From: Sphingobium terrigena
GTDB taxonomy: Bacteria > Pseudomonadota > Alphaproteobacteria > Sphingomonadales > Sphingomonadaceae
Length of the DNA: 64,000 nucleotides
Direction: 5' to 3'
NCBI RefSeq assembly: GCF_003591655.1
Contig: NZ_QVRA01000004.1
Span: forward strand, 208,023-272,022
Part shown: positions 17,129 through 26,761 of the stretch, piece after piece
Layout of the letters: each line of letters starts with the position of its first letter
Numbering within the stretch: position 1 is the stretch's first letter
Notes under the pieces: generated by a model
Databases searched by the model: none
What the model was told of the DNA's origin: nothing
Seen by the model: the letters and a program-made list of their open reading frames with translations, nothing else
Translations under genes and position numbers: made by a program

Positions 17129-18496
17129 TCAATGGTCTGGAACGGTCTGCGGCGCGGCACCCGCCATTTTCACTGATGCCTTGTCCGGAAAGACGGTGCG
17201 AAAAATCTGCTTCACTTCCGTGAGACCGCCATCGGCCATCTGGGCGACAGTCGCGCCGAATTTGTTGGGAATGTCCGTGCGCGCGCCATGGGCGGCAAGG
17301 ATGCGCAGCATCGCTTCCAGCTCCGGCTGCACGCCACCGGCGAGCAGCCAGTGGAGCGCGGTCATGCCATATGGTCCTGTCACATCAACGACAGGCGCCA
17401 GCGACAGGGCATAGTCGAGCGTGGCCGCGCTGCCTCCACGCGCGGCTGCCAGCAGGACATTGGTGCCGTCGGCTGCGACGAAGCGGGGATCGGCCCCCGC
17501 GGCCAGCAGCAGCGCCATCGCATCCTTATGGCCGTTGGCAGCAGCGATCAGCAGCGGCGGCGTGGGTGGCACTGGCGGCGGGGGAACGCCGAAATTGGCT
17601 TCGGTTACCCAGGTGACTCGCGACGGGCCGGTCAGGCCATTGGAATCGGCCCCCTCGGCCAGCAACAGGCGGATGAGTTCCGTGTCGCCGCCTGCCGCCG
17701 CGCCATGGAGCAGTTGCTCCCCGGTCCGGTCCCGCTCCGTCACGTCAACGCCATGCGGCACCAGCAGGGCGGCTGCGCCGTAATTTTTCTGATAAAGCGC
17801 AAGCTGCGCCGCGCTTGTGTTTTCCGGGCCGCGATAGGCGCTGTCCGCGCCCGCGGCGAGCAGCGCCTGGGTGGCGGTAACCACGCCGCTCTTGATCGCG
17901 AAGAACAGGGGCGTGAAGCCACCCTTCGACACGCGGTTGGGGTTTGCTCCGGCTTTCAGCAACAGGGCGATGGCTTCAGTCCGTCCGGCGGCGGCAGCCC
18001 ACATCAGGGGCGTCTGGCCGCGACTGTCGATCCGGTCCGGGGCCGCGCCCATGGCCAGCATCCGCGCGACGGCGTCGGCAGGACCATAGCGGGCGCAGAT
18101 GGCAAGCGGGGTCGTGCCGTCGGCGCGGACACCGCGCACATCGGCGCGCGCATCAAGCAATTGTGTTACGATTATCGGCTCGCCCAGTTCGCAGGCTAGA
18201 GACAATGGCGTTACGCCATCCTGATCGGCGCTGTTGACGCTTGCGCCGCCGGCCAGCAGCGCAGCGACGATCGATGGATTTTGGACATTCACCGCCCAGC
18301 TGAGCGGCGTCGCACCGAAGGCCCATATCTGGTTCGGGTTGGCCCGATCTGCCAGCGCGGCCTGCACCGCCAAGACGTCATTGGCTACGATAGCGCGCGC
18401 CAGCCCGTCATCCTTCTGCGGCGCGCGCGCCTGCGCCATGCCGCAACCGGCGAGCAGCACCAGCAAGGCGAGGAGAGCGCGCAGGCGATCAGGCAC
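17129..18496 (-). CDS. Ankyrin-repeat lipoprotein
   Basis: A 455-residue protein with a lipoprotein signal (L-V-L-L-A-G-C, Cys about residue 18) and about ten ankyrin repeats with the usual G-x-T-P-L and A-x-x-G-x-x-x-x-x-A-L-L-x-A-G-A pattern. A proline-rich insert (V-P-P-P-P-V-P-P-T-P-P) lies between repeats at about residue 305. Ankyrin repeats mediate protein binding. Here the protein is probably tethered outside the cytoplasm beside the DUF1552/DUF1592 proteins. Its start overlaps the DUF1552 stop by 8 bp, so the two are coupled. Its partner is unknown. Confidence 0.88.
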   Translation of the reverse strand: MPDRLRALLALLVLLAGCGMAQARAPQKDDGLARAIVANDVLAVQAALADRANPNQIWAFGATPLSWAVNVQNPSIVAALLAGGASVNSADQDGVTPLSLACELGEPIIVTQLLDARADVRGVRADGTTPLAICARYGPADAVARMLAMGAAPDRIDSRGQTPLMWAAAAGRTEAIALLLKAGANPNRVSKGGFTPLFFAIKSGVVTATQALLAAGADSAYRGPENTSAAQLALYQKNYGAAALLVPHGVDVTERDRTGEQLLHGAAAGGDTELIRLLLAEGADSNGLTGPSRVTWVTEANFGVPPPPVPPTPPLLIAAANGHKDAMALLLAAGADPRFVAADGTNVLLAAARGGSAATLDYALSLAPVVDVTGPYGMTALHWLLAGGVQPELEAMLRILAAHGARTDIPNKFGATVAQMADGGLTEVKQIFRTVFPDKASVKMAGAAPQTVPDH

Positions 18497-19829
18497 TGGT
18501 CAGCGCCTTGAACGGGCCATCGCTGTCGCCGAAACGGGTTGCGGGGACATCCAGCACATGCAGCGCGCTCAGCAGCAGGTTGGACATGGTCGTCCCCTTT
18601 TGCGCGACGATATGCCGGTCGCCCGGCACCAGTCCGCCCGCGACAATGACGGGCAGGTCCATATGGTCATGCTCATTGGGGTCGCCAAAGGCCGATCCGC
18701 GCAGCACCAAAGTCCGGTCCAGCAGCGATCCTTCGCCGTCCTTCACCGCCTTCATCCGGTCCAGATAATAAGCGAAATATTCCATATGATGCCGGTTGAT
18801 CCGGGCCAGCTTGGCCATTTTTTCCGGGTTGTTGCCATGATGGCTGAGCATATGATGCGAATCCGGCACGCCGATTTCGGGATAGGTGCGGTTGCTGAGT
18901 TCGCGGCCGATCATGAAGCTGCCGATGCGGGTGATGTCGGCCTGCATCGCCAGCACCTGAAGGTCGATCATCAGGCGCACATGCGCGTCGAAACTGTCGG
19001 GGATACCAGCAGGCCGTTCCAGATCGGCGCTCTGCGCGCCGCCGCCCGATGCGATGGCGCGCTGGATGCGCCGTTCGATGTCGCGGGTCGCTTCGAGATA
19101 TTCGTCGAGCTTGTGGCGATCCTCCATCCCCAGCGCGCCGCTCAGCCGGGCGCTGTCATCCATTACGAAATCCAGGATGCTCGATTGCCGCCGCAACTGG
19201 GCGACGCGGCTCTTGGCGTCCAGCGCGTCGCCATCGCCGAACAGCCGTTCGAACACGTCGCGCGGATTGGCGGTGACGGGCAGCGGGACGGTGGGGTTCC
19301 GCCAGCTGATGCCGTTGGTATAGGCGCAGCTATAGCCGATGTCGCAACTACCCAGCAGGCTGGCCTGATCGATCCCCAGTTCCAGGGAGCTGAGCTGGGT
19401 CGCGTCACCCAGATGATCGGCATAGGCCTGATCGACCGAAATGCCGCAGCGTATGTCGGTGCCTTCGGTCTGCTTGACATGGACACCGGTGATGAAGGCG
19501 GGGCAGGAGCGGCCGTGGCCGGCGGGACGATCCCCCATCGCCGCCGCGCTGGGGTGGCCAAGGCCGGTAATGACGCTGATCTGCGCGCGGTGCGGCGCCA
19601 GCGGCTCCAGCGTTGGCGGCAATGCGAAACCCGGTCCCTGCGTTGTCGGCAGAAACTGGTTCATCATCATGCCGTTGGGCGAATAGAATATCTGGAGCCG
19701 CTTGGGCCGGGCCGCGACATCGGCGGCTTTGGCCGATGGCATCATCGCTTCCAGAAATGGCAGCGCCATGGTCGTGCCTGCGCCGCGCAACAGGGTACGG
19801 CGGCTAAGCGGTTTGCGCAGGATGATCAT
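18489..19829 (-). CDS. DUF1552 family protein, probably Tat-exported
   Basis: A 446-residue DUF1552 protein. Start at ATG 19829 behind GAGGGGAG. The N-terminus has a twin-arginine motif S-R-R-T-L-L-R-G and a hydrophobic stretch, so export in folded form is likely. DUF1552 proteins occur next to DUF1592-type multidomain cytochromes in planctomycetes and proteobacteria. Their activity is unknown, though the fold group resembles sulfatase/DUF1501-type hydrolases. It starts 10 bp after the DUF1592 gene. Confidence 0.88.
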   Translation of the reverse strand: MIILRKPLSRRTLLRGAGTTMALPFLEAMMPSAKAADVAARPKRLQIFYSPNGMMMNQFLPTTQGPGFALPPTLEPLAPHRAQISVITGLGHPSAAAMGDRPAGHGRSCPAFITGVHVKQTEGTDIRCGISVDQAYADHLGDATQLSSLELGIDQASLLGSCDIGYSCAYTNGISWRNPTVPLPVTANPRDVFERLFGDGDALDAKSRVAQLRRQSSILDFVMDDSARLSGALGMEDRHKLDEYLEATRDIERRIQRAIASGGGAQSADLERPAGIPDSFDAHVRLMIDLQVLAMQADITRIGSFMIGRELSNRTYPEIGVPDSHHMLSHHGNNPEKMAKLARINRHHMEYFAYYLDRMKAVKDGEGSLLDRTLVLRGSAFGDPNEHDHMDLPVIVAGGLVPGDRHIVAQKGTTMSNLLLSALHVLDVPATRFGDSDGPFKALTSA

Positions 19830-19839
19830 CTTGCTCCCC

Positions 19840-22272
19840 TCATTGACCGGTTGTCCTTCGCAGGGTGAAGGGCGCGCTATGCACGATCCCCTTGATGACG
19901 GTCTGGATGCGATAGCCGTCGGCGGCGGCGCTGCGGCCGATGGTGCGGATGGCCGGCATGTCGCGCGCATCCACGCCGCGGGCCAGCGCATAGGTCAGCA
20001 GCCGCTCGGTAAAGGCGCTGGCAAACTCGTCCTTTTGCGTCAGCAATATCCGTTTCAGCCCGGAAAGCCCGGCAAATTGGGTGCCGTCAGGCATCCGCGC
20101 CGACACGTCGATGGGCTGGCCCGCATCCTTCTGACGGAAGGCACCGATCGCATCGAAATTTTCTAGGCTGAAGCCCAGCGGGTCCATCTTCACATGGCAG
20201 GCGGCGCAGGCCGGGCTTTTGCGATGCAGTTCCAGCTGTTCACGCGCGGTCAGCAGGCGACCGTCATGCTTTTCCTGCAAGGCGGGCACGTCTGGCGGTG
20301 GTGGCGGTGGCGATGCGGCGAGCAGATTGTCGAGAATCCACTTGCCCCGCTTCACGACGGACGTGTGATTGCCATAGGAGGTGACGGTCAGGATACTCGC
20401 CTGCCCCAGCAGGCCGCCGCGATTGGACGCCGGGTCCAGGCTGACGCGGCGCATGGCGGTGCCGGTGACGCCGCTGATACCATAATGGTCGGCCAGCCGC
20501 TGGTTGAGGAAGGTATAATTCGCCGCGATGAAATCCAGCAAGCTGCGGTTGGTCCGCAGAACGTAACTGAAAAACATTTCCGTCTCACGCGCCATGGCGC
20601 TGCGAAGGCGGGTGTCGAATTTGGGGAAAACGGTGATGTCGGGGCGCTGCTGGTCCAAGTTGCGCAAATAGAGCCACTGACCCGCGAAATTGGTCGTCAG
20701 CGCCTGCGCGCGCGGATCGGCCAGCATCCGCGTGACCTGCGCGTCGATGACACCGGGCTTCTGCAACTGGCCGGTTTCGGCCAGATGCAGCAGGGTTTCG
20801 TCGGGGATGCTGCTCCACAGGAAGAAAGACAGGCGGGAGGCGAGTTCAAGATCGGTCAGGGGCCGGACGCCGCCCGGCTTGCTGCCCGCCGGATCCTGTT
20901 CGACCAGGAACAGGAAGTGGGGCGACACCAGGATCGCCTCCACCGCCGCCTCGACCCCATGTTCGAAATCGGACTGGGCGCGTTCGGTCGCATAAACGCG
21001 CATCAGCGGGGTCAGGTCGCTGTCGGTCACCGGACGCCGATAGGCCCGGCGGGCGAGCGATGCCACGATCTGCCGGGCGCAGGCGGTTTCGGCGGTGGCG
21101 CGGGCGGGCTTGCACAGGAAAATGCGGTCGCGGCTGGGCGTTCTGCCGACGCCCTTGGGCGAAAATGGTCCGGCCACGTCAATCTGGAGGACGTCGCGCG
21201 GGTAATTCTGCTGCGAATAGCGCGGCGACATGCGGTAGGACGGCACGTCGACCGTTTTGACGCGCACGCCATCGACCGAAACGTCCATTGGCAGCATCAC
21301 CGGCGCGGCGGTCGGCACCGGCACCTTGTCGAGATCGTTGCGCAGCGTCTGGATGCTTTCGTCTGGCGCGATCTGGCGGCGGAAGGACAGGCCGATGACA
21401 TGCGCCCCGGCTTTCAACGGCACGCGAACGCTGACCTTATCCTCCTTCTGCCGGTCGGTTTCATTATTGGTGTTGGCGTTCAGCCAGCCGCTGATTTCAT
21501 AAGTCGCGTCGTAGCGGGCATAATAAGTGAAGGCTCCGCCGCCGCGCGAGCCGAGAGGCAGGTCGTCGCTTGCGCGCTCATTATAGGCGGGGCGACCGGC
21601 ATTCATGACTGATCCGTCCTTGGGCACTTCGTAGGAGGTCACAAATTCACGGCGGGACGTCAGGCCCGTCGCCATGCGGCCGACCTTTCCCGCGACCGCG
21701 ATATAACGGTCCATCAGTGTTGGTGAGACGCTGAGGACATCGGCGATGTTGTCGAAGCCATAGCCCGAATTATCCTGCGGCAATTCGCGGCTGACATCGA
21801 CCTTGAGCGCCAGCAGATCGCGCACGGCATTGGCATATTCGACGCGGTTCAAGCGCCGGATAGTGGCGCGACCGGGATCGGGATGCTGGGCGGCATAGCT
21901 GTCCAGCCCCTTTTCCAGCCACTGGACGAAGGCGGCTCTGGCGGCCGGCGTTGGCTGCGGCTTGTTGAGCGGCGGCATTTCGCCCTGGCGGGTGCGGCGC
22001 AGCACCTTCTCCCAAATCTCCATATTCTTGCCGTGAAACAGGTCGCCATTGCGGACATCGTCGAGCGACAGGTTGGCGATCTTATCGTTGTCATTGTGGC
22101 AGCGCGAACAATAGTCGCCCAGGATCGCGGGGGCCGCGTCCGGCGCGGTTACGGCCGCAACGGCGGGCAGTTGCGGCACATCGTCAGGCCGCGCCAGAAC
22201 CGATGCCGTGGCGACCAGCGCGCTGAACGCCAATATGCAACTGGGCAATGTCGGATGCCAGTTCAGGCCCAT
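19840..22272 (-). CDS. DUF1592/DUF1588/DUF1585/DUF1587 multidomain exported cytochrome
   Basis: An 810-residue exported protein with an N-terminal signal sequence. It has a c-type haem motif C-S-R-C-H at residues 55-59 and a second C-A-A-C-H at 689-693. Between them lie the planctomycete-type DUF1587, DUF1595 and DUF1592 regions, with DUF1588 around the second haem and DUF1585 at the C-terminus (P-L-G-F-S-L-E-N-F-D-A-I-G is typical). Such proteins are thought to act in extracellular oxidation of polymers, but no reaction is established. It is the first gene of the leftward five-gene cluster. Confidence 0.88.
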   Translation of the reverse strand: MGLNWHPTLPSCILAFSALVATASVLARPDDVPQLPAVAAVTAPDAAPAILGDYCSRCHNDNDKIANLSLDDVRNGDLFHGKNMEIWEKVLRRTRQGEMPPLNKPQPTPAARAAFVQWLEKGLDSYAAQHPDPGRATIRRLNRVEYANAVRDLLALKVDVSRELPQDNSGYGFDNIADVLSVSPTLMDRYIAVAGKVGRMATGLTSRREFVTSYEVPKDGSVMNAGRPAYNERASDDLPLGSRGGGAFTYYARYDATYEISGWLNANTNNETDRQKEDKVSVRVPLKAGAHVIGLSFRRQIAPDESIQTLRNDLDKVPVPTAAPVMLPMDVSVDGVRVKTVDVPSYRMSPRYSQQNYPRDVLQIDVAGPFSPKGVGRTPSRDRIFLCKPARATAETACARQIVASLARRAYRRPVTDSDLTPLMRVYATERAQSDFEHGVEAAVEAILVSPHFLFLVEQDPAGSKPGGVRPLTDLELASRLSFFLWSSIPDETLLHLAETGQLQKPGVIDAQVTRMLADPRAQALTTNFAGQWLYLRNLDQQRPDITVFPKFDTRLRSAMARETEMFFSYVLRTNRSLLDFIAANYTFLNQRLADHYGISGVTGTAMRRVSLDPASNRGGLLGQASILTVTSYGNHTSVVKRGKWILDNLLAASPPPPPPDVPALQEKHDGRLLTAREQLELHRKSPACAACHVKMDPLGFSLENFDAIGAFRQKDAGQPIDVSARMPDGTQFAGLSGLKRILLTQKDEFASAFTERLLTYALARGVDARDMPAIRTIGRSAAADGYRIQTVIKGIVHSAPFTLRRTTGQ

Positions 22273-22557
22273 TCACTATGATCCCATGTCCCGCAGACGG
22301 CTGCGCGCCGCCCCCTTCAACCTGACAGAACGCTTGGCGGCTCATCGTCCGCCGTCCGTCCGCGCAAATTGGATATGAGCGCGGCCCTATTGGGCTTTGG
22401 GCGTTGCGTCCATTGCCGTTAACGGGACGGAGGGATCGCAAAATTAGGCTACCCCGGTGGACAGAGCCGCACTGATTTTGGCAACGGGACGTCCGCAATA
22501 TCGTCATTGAACATTGCAGGTGTCGTCGCCAGAAGGGCCGCGAAACGGGGGATATTT
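22273..22557. promoter_or_regulatory. Divergent intergenic region
   Basis: A 285-bp gap between the DUF1592 operon (leftward) and the exported deaminase gene (rightward) must hold both promoters. The only clear motif I see is a perfect 10-bp palindrome CCGTTAACGG at 22416-22425. No convincing -35/-10 pair or RNA structure is visible. Confidence 0.4.
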
Positions 22558-24072
22558 ATGACGCGGGTGGCTGTATTATTGGTGGGGCTGATGGTAAGTG
22601 CCGGGCCGATCATGGCGCGGACGCCCGCTGCCCCCTTATCCAATGAAGCGCGCACGGCCGCCTATCTGGACAAGATCGCCGGCAGCAGTCCGCGGCTGCG
22701 CATCTTCCTGCAAGCGATGCCCAAGGGTGGCAACCTGCACAATCATGCGGGCGGCGCCAATTTCGCGGAGGATTATCTGCGCTGGGCGGCGGCGGACGGG
22801 CTGTGCATCAGGACCGACAATCATCATATCGTCGAGCCGCCCTGTACCGCGCCGGGGCGCATAGCGGCGGCGGGGCTGGAGAAGGCCTATTCCCATTATT
22901 CGCGCGCGATCGACGCCTTTTCCACGCGCGGTTTCGAGGCGGGCGTGGGTGACCCGGAAGTGTCGGGCTATGACCGTTTCTTCGCGACCTTCGATGCGTT
23001 CGGCCCGGCCTATAGCCGCCATGTCGGCGAAGCGATGGCGCTGACCCGGCAGCAGGCGGCGGCTGATCATGTCTCCTATGTCGAACTGGGCAGCGGGGCG
23101 CGGGCTGGCTGGATGCTGGGCATGAAGATGGCCGATGCCGACGCCAGCGATTTGGCCGCGCTATACGCGAAGATCGTGCCGTTGCTGCCGGACGCAGTCG
23201 CCAGCGCGAAGGCCGATTATGACGGCTATGATGCGCAGGGTGCGGCGATCGACAGGTGCGGGACGGCGAGTGCCAAGCCAGCCTGTGACGTGGCGATGCG
23301 CTATCTTTACACCGCGATCCGCACCAGCCCACCAGCGCAGGTGTTCGCGCAGCTGGCGTTCGGCTTTGCCCTGGTCGAGGCTGATCCGCGCTTTGTCGGC
23401 GTCAACATCGCCGCGCCAGAGCATGATCCCGTCGCGGTGCGTGACTATGCGCTGCACATGCAGATGATTGCCTTCCTGAAAGCGCGGCATCCCAAGGTGC
23501 AACTGTCGCTCCATGCGGGTGAATTGACGCTGGGGCTGGTGCCATCGCGCGATCTGGCCTTTCACATTCGTAGCGCCGTGGAGGTCGCGGGCGCGCGGCG
23601 GATCGGCCATGGCATCGACATCGCCTATGAGAGCGACGCACCGTCGCTGCTGGCGCGGATGGCGCGCGATCAGGTGGCGGTAGAGATCAACCTGACCAGC
23701 AACGCCGTCATATTGGGGGTGAAGGGCAGCGATCATCCGCTCTCGCTCTATCGCGAGGCGGGCGTACCGGTGGTGCTGTCGACCGACGATGAAGGCGTGT
23801 CACGCAGCGACATGACCAACGAATATCTGCGCGCAGTGACCGAACAGGGGCTGCGCTACATGGATTTGAAGCAGATTGTGCGCAACGGGCTGCATTATAG
23901 CTTCCTGCCCGGCGACAGCCTGTGGCACGACAAGCCCGGCGGCGCGCGGGTCGCGGCGTGCGCGGCGATGGATGCGCCAGGATGCGGCGCCTGGCTGGCG
24001 AAAAATGTCAAAGCTGCGGCTCAGGCGCGGCTGGAGCGCGATCTTACGGCGTTTGAAGCGATCCCGCGCTGA
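22558..24072 (+). CDS. Exported adenosine deaminase-like protein
   Basis: A 504-residue adenosine/AMP deaminase-superfamily protein with a signal peptide (first 20 residues, A-R after cleavage). Metal and catalytic residues are visible: H-N-H at 61-63, S-L-H-A-G-E-L, R-I-G-H-G-I-D-I and L-S-T-D-D-E-G-V. It is longer than cytoplasmic Add (about 335 residues) and resembles the secreted ADGF-type deaminases. It would turn adenosine into inosine in the periplasm or outside. Start at ATG 22558 with GGGG 7-10 nt upstream; a frame to 22507 is possible. It converges on the base permease, overlapping it by 29 bp. Confidence 0.85.
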   Translation: MTRVAVLLVGLMVSAGPIMARTPAAPLSNEARTAAYLDKIAGSSPRLRIFLQAMPKGGNLHNHAGGANFAEDYLRWAAADGLCIRTDNHHIVEPPCTAPGRIAAAGLEKAYSHYSRAIDAFSTRGFEAGVGDPEVSGYDRFFATFDAFGPAYSRHVGEAMALTRQQAAADHVSYVELGSGARAGWMLGMKMADADASDLAALYAKIVPLLPDAVASAKADYDGYDAQGAAIDRCGTASAKPACDVAMRYLYTAIRTSPPAQVFAQLAFGFALVEADPRFVGVNIAAPEHDPVAVRDYALHMQMIAFLKARHPKVQLSLHAGELTLGLVPSRDLAFHIRSAVEVAGARRIGHGIDIAYESDAPSLLARMARDQVAVEINLTSNAVILGVKGSDHPLSLYREAGVPVVLSTDDEGVSRSDMTNEYLRAVTEQGLRYMDLKQIVRNGLHYSFLPGDSLWHDKPGGARVAACAAMDAPGCGAWLAKNVKAAAQARLERDLTAFEAIPR

Positions 24073-25399
24073 GCCGGTCGGGGACGGCAAGATTCAGGAT
24101 CACCGCCACCAGTGCGGCGGGCAGGACACCCGATGTCAGGATGATGCGCAGCGTTTGCGGCAGGTGCGATACCGCGTCCGGCTCCAGTTCCAGCCCGATG
24201 CCGATCGACAGCGCGACGCCGAAGATCAGCATGTTGCGCTGAGTCCATTCCACGCCCGACAGGATCGAGAGCGCTGCCGATGCGACCATGCCGAACATCA
24301 CGATCACGCCACCGCCCAAAATCTCGATCGGGATGGTGGTGATCAGCGCGCCGATCTTGGGCGCGAAGCCGCACAGGATCAGGAACAGCGCGCCGATCGT
24401 CACGATATGGCGGCTCATGATACCGGTGATAGCGATCAGGCCGACATTCTGGCTGAAGGACGTGTTGGGCATCGCCCCGAACATGCCCGCCAGCGCGGTG
24501 CCAAGCCCGTCCGCGCTGGTCGCGCCGATCAGTTCGCGGTTCGTGGCCGGGCGTCCGGCGCCCCCTTCGCAAATGGCCGATACCGCGCCTATCGATTCGA
24601 TTGCGGAGATGAAGCCCATCAGGCAGAAGCCCAATATGGCTGGAAGCGAGACTGCAAAGCCGAAATGGAAGGGTTGCGGGACCATCACCCAGCCCGCCGT
24701 TGCGACCGGGGCGAGTGACACCCGCCCCATCGCCGCGGCCACAGCATAGCCTGCCAGCAGGCCCAGCAGCACCGAAGCGGTCGACCACAGCCCGCGCCCG
24801 TAGAAGCTGAGGCCCAAAGTCACGACCACGACGATGCCCGCCAGCATCCAGCTGCTCCCCGCGCCATAGGCGGGCGTTCCCTGCGCCGCGACGCCACCGG
24901 CGGCATATTGCACCCCGACGCGCATCAGCGACAGGCCGATCATCAGCACGACCAGCCCCGTGACCATCGGCGGCAGGGCGAAGCGGATACGGCCGATGCA
25001 GCTGCTGACACAGGCGTGGAACAGGCCGCCGATAATGGCGGCGGTGGTCAGTTGCGCCATCGCCGCCACCCCCTGCCCCGCGACGATCGGGATCATCACC
25101 GGCAGGAAGGCGAAGCTGGTCCCCTGCACGATCGGCAGACGTGCGCCGACCGGTCCGATACCGATCGTCTGCATCAGCGTGGCGATGCCCGCGAACAGCA
25201 TGGCCATCTGGATCATGTAAATCATGGGAGTGGGATCGGCCGATCCGAAGCCGAAACCGGCTGCGCCCGCCACGATGATCGCCGGGGTCAGATTGCTGAC
25301 GAACATCGCCAGCACATGCTGGACGCCCAGGGGAATTGCCACGGCGAGGCCGGGGAAATGATCGGGATCGCGCGCCTGATCTGCTGTAATGGGAGTCAT
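24044..25399 (-). CDS. NCS2 family nucleobase (xanthine/uracil-type) permease
   Basis: A 451-residue permease with 12-14 hydrophobic segments and NCS2 motifs, including the helix-8 region F-I-S-A-I-E-S-I-G and helix-10 region N-T-S-F-S-Q-N-V-G. The Q-N-V-G form is typical of xanthine/urate transporters. It would import xanthine, urate or 8-oxopurines with protons. ATG 25399 shares one base with the stop of the 8-oxoguanine deaminase gene, so the two are coupled and may act on the same base. The exact substrate is inferred. Confidence 0.9.
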   Translation of the reverse strand: MTPITADQARDPDHFPGLAVAIPLGVQHVLAMFVSNLTPAIIVAGAAGFGFGSADPTPMIYMIQMAMLFAGIATLMQTIGIGPVGARLPIVQGTSFAFLPVMIPIVAGQGVAAMAQLTTAAIIGGLFHACVSSCIGRIRFALPPMVTGLVVLMIGLSLMRVGVQYAAGGVAAQGTPAYGAGSSWMLAGIVVVVTLGLSFYGRGLWSTASVLLGLLAGYAVAAAMGRVSLAPVATAGWVMVPQPFHFGFAVSLPAILGFCLMGFISAIESIGAVSAICEGGAGRPATNRELIGATSADGLGTALAGMFGAMPNTSFSQNVGLIAITGIMSRHIVTIGALFLILCGFAPKIGALITTIPIEILGGGVIVMFGMVASAALSILSGVEWTQRNMLIFGVALSIGIGLELEPDAVSHLPQTLRIILTSGVLPAALVAVILNLAVPDRLSAGSLQTP

Positions 25400-26760
25400 C
25401 AGGCCAGACTCATCAGGCGGGTGAGCGAGCGGTCGGCAGCTTGCAGGATGGTGGCGCGGTCGGCCTGGACCAGTTGGCCGTCGCGCACCACCGCGCGCCC
25501 TTCGACGAACATATCGCGCGCGCCCGTGGGCGGGCTGAGGATCAGGCCTGCGACCTTGTCCCACGCGCCCATGGAGGCGACGTTCACAATGTCCCACAGG
25601 ACGATGTCGGCGCGCTTGCCCGGTGCGATCTGACCGCAATCGTGGCGGCCCAGCATTTCTGCGCCGCCACGGGTAGCGATGTACAGCGCATCGCGCGGAT
25701 CGAAGGCGGCCGGGCCGCCGATCGCGCGCTGGAGCAGCATTGCCTGCCGCGCTTCCAGCAGCAAATTGCCGCTGTCGCTGGAGGCGGAGCCATCGACGCC
25801 AAGGCCGAGCGGCACACCCTGTTCGAACATCGCTTTGAGCGGGGCAATACCGGAACCAAGGCGGCAATTGGAACAGGGGCAATGGGCGACGCCGGTGCCG
25901 GTCCGCGCGAACAGGGCGATTTCGCGGGCGTCGAGCTGGACACAATGGGCGTGCCAAACGTCGGGGCCGACCCAGCCCAGACTTTCGGCATAATCGCCGG
26001 GGCGGCATCCAAAGCGTTCGAGCGAGAAGGCGACGTCGTCAGCATCCTCAGCGAGATGGGTGTGCAGCATCACCCCCTTGTCGCGGGCGAGCAAAGCGGC
26101 GTCGCGCATCAAGCCTTGGCTGACCGAAAAGGGCGAACAGGGCGCGACGCCGACGCGGACCATCGCCCCCTCCCCTGCGTCATGGAACCGGTCGATCACG
26201 CGGATCGTGTCGTTGAGGATAGCACGCTCATCCTCGACCAAACTATCGGGCGGCAGGCCGCCATCGCTTTCCCCCACGCTCATCGCGCCGCGGGTGGGGT
26301 GGAAGCGGATGCCGATGCCCTGCGCGGCGGCGATGGTGTCGTCCAGCGTCACGCCGTTGGGGAAGAGATAGAGATGGTCAGAGGTGAGCGTGCAGCCTGA
26401 AAAAGCGAGTTCCGCAAGGCCCAACTGGGTGGCCGCAAACACGTCCTCCGGGCGATAGTGCGACCAGATGGGGTAGAGGCGTTTCAGCCAGTCGAACAGC
26501 GAGGCGTTGATAGCGCCGGGCAGCGCACGGGTCAGCGACTGGTAGAGATGATGGTGGGTATTGACGAGGCCGGGAGTGATAACGCAGCCACCCGCGTCCA
26601 CCAACTCATCAGCCTCCGCCAGCCACGAGGTCAGTTCCGCTGTCGTCCCTACCGCGACGATGACGCCATCCTGAAAAGCCACGGCCCCGTCGGCAATCTC
26701 CCGCCGGGGATCGTCCATGCAGACAAGGACGTCGGCGTTGCGGATGACGGTCAGCGCCAT
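25399..26760 (-). CDS. 8-oxoguanine deaminase (amidohydrolase, TRZ/ATZ type)
   Basis: A 453-residue amidohydrolase with P-G-L-V-N-T-H-H-H-L-Y-Q-S-L near residue 65, L-H-T-H-L-A-E-D, H-A-H-C-V-Q-L and G-V-D-G-S-A-S-S-D. The S-L-T-R-A and C-P-C-S-N-C-R-L-G segments match the 8-oxoguanine deaminase group (cog0402) rather than cytosine or guanine deaminases. It would convert 8-oxoguanine to urate plus ammonia, feeding straight into the urate pathway of this island. It starts one base after the NUP gene and overlaps the permease. The assignment is by motif recall plus context. Confidence 0.8.
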   Translation of the reverse strand: MALTVIRNADVLVCMDDPRREIADGAVAFQDGVIVAVGTTAELTSWLAEADELVDAGGCVITPGLVNTHHHLYQSLTRALPGAINASLFDWLKRLYPIWSHYRPEDVFAATQLGLAELAFSGCTLTSDHLYLFPNGVTLDDTIAAAQGIGIRFHPTRGAMSVGESDGGLPPDSLVEDERAILNDTIRVIDRFHDAGEGAMVRVGVAPCSPFSVSQGLMRDAALLARDKGVMLHTHLAEDADDVAFSLERFGCRPGDYAESLGWVGPDVWHAHCVQLDAREIALFARTGTGVAHCPCSNCRLGSGIAPLKAMFEQGVPLGLGVDGSASSDSGNLLLEARQAMLLQRAIGGPAAFDPRDALYIATRGGAEMLGRHDCGQIAPGKRADIVLWDIVNVASMGAWDKVAGLILSPPTGARDMFVEGRAVVRDGQLVQADRATILQAADRSLTRLMSLA

Positions 26761-26761
26761 G

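Noticed and set aside
18234..19868. 544-codon plus-strand frame
   Set aside because: It runs opposite DUF1552, which has a Tat signal and family motifs. No domain was seen in this frame.
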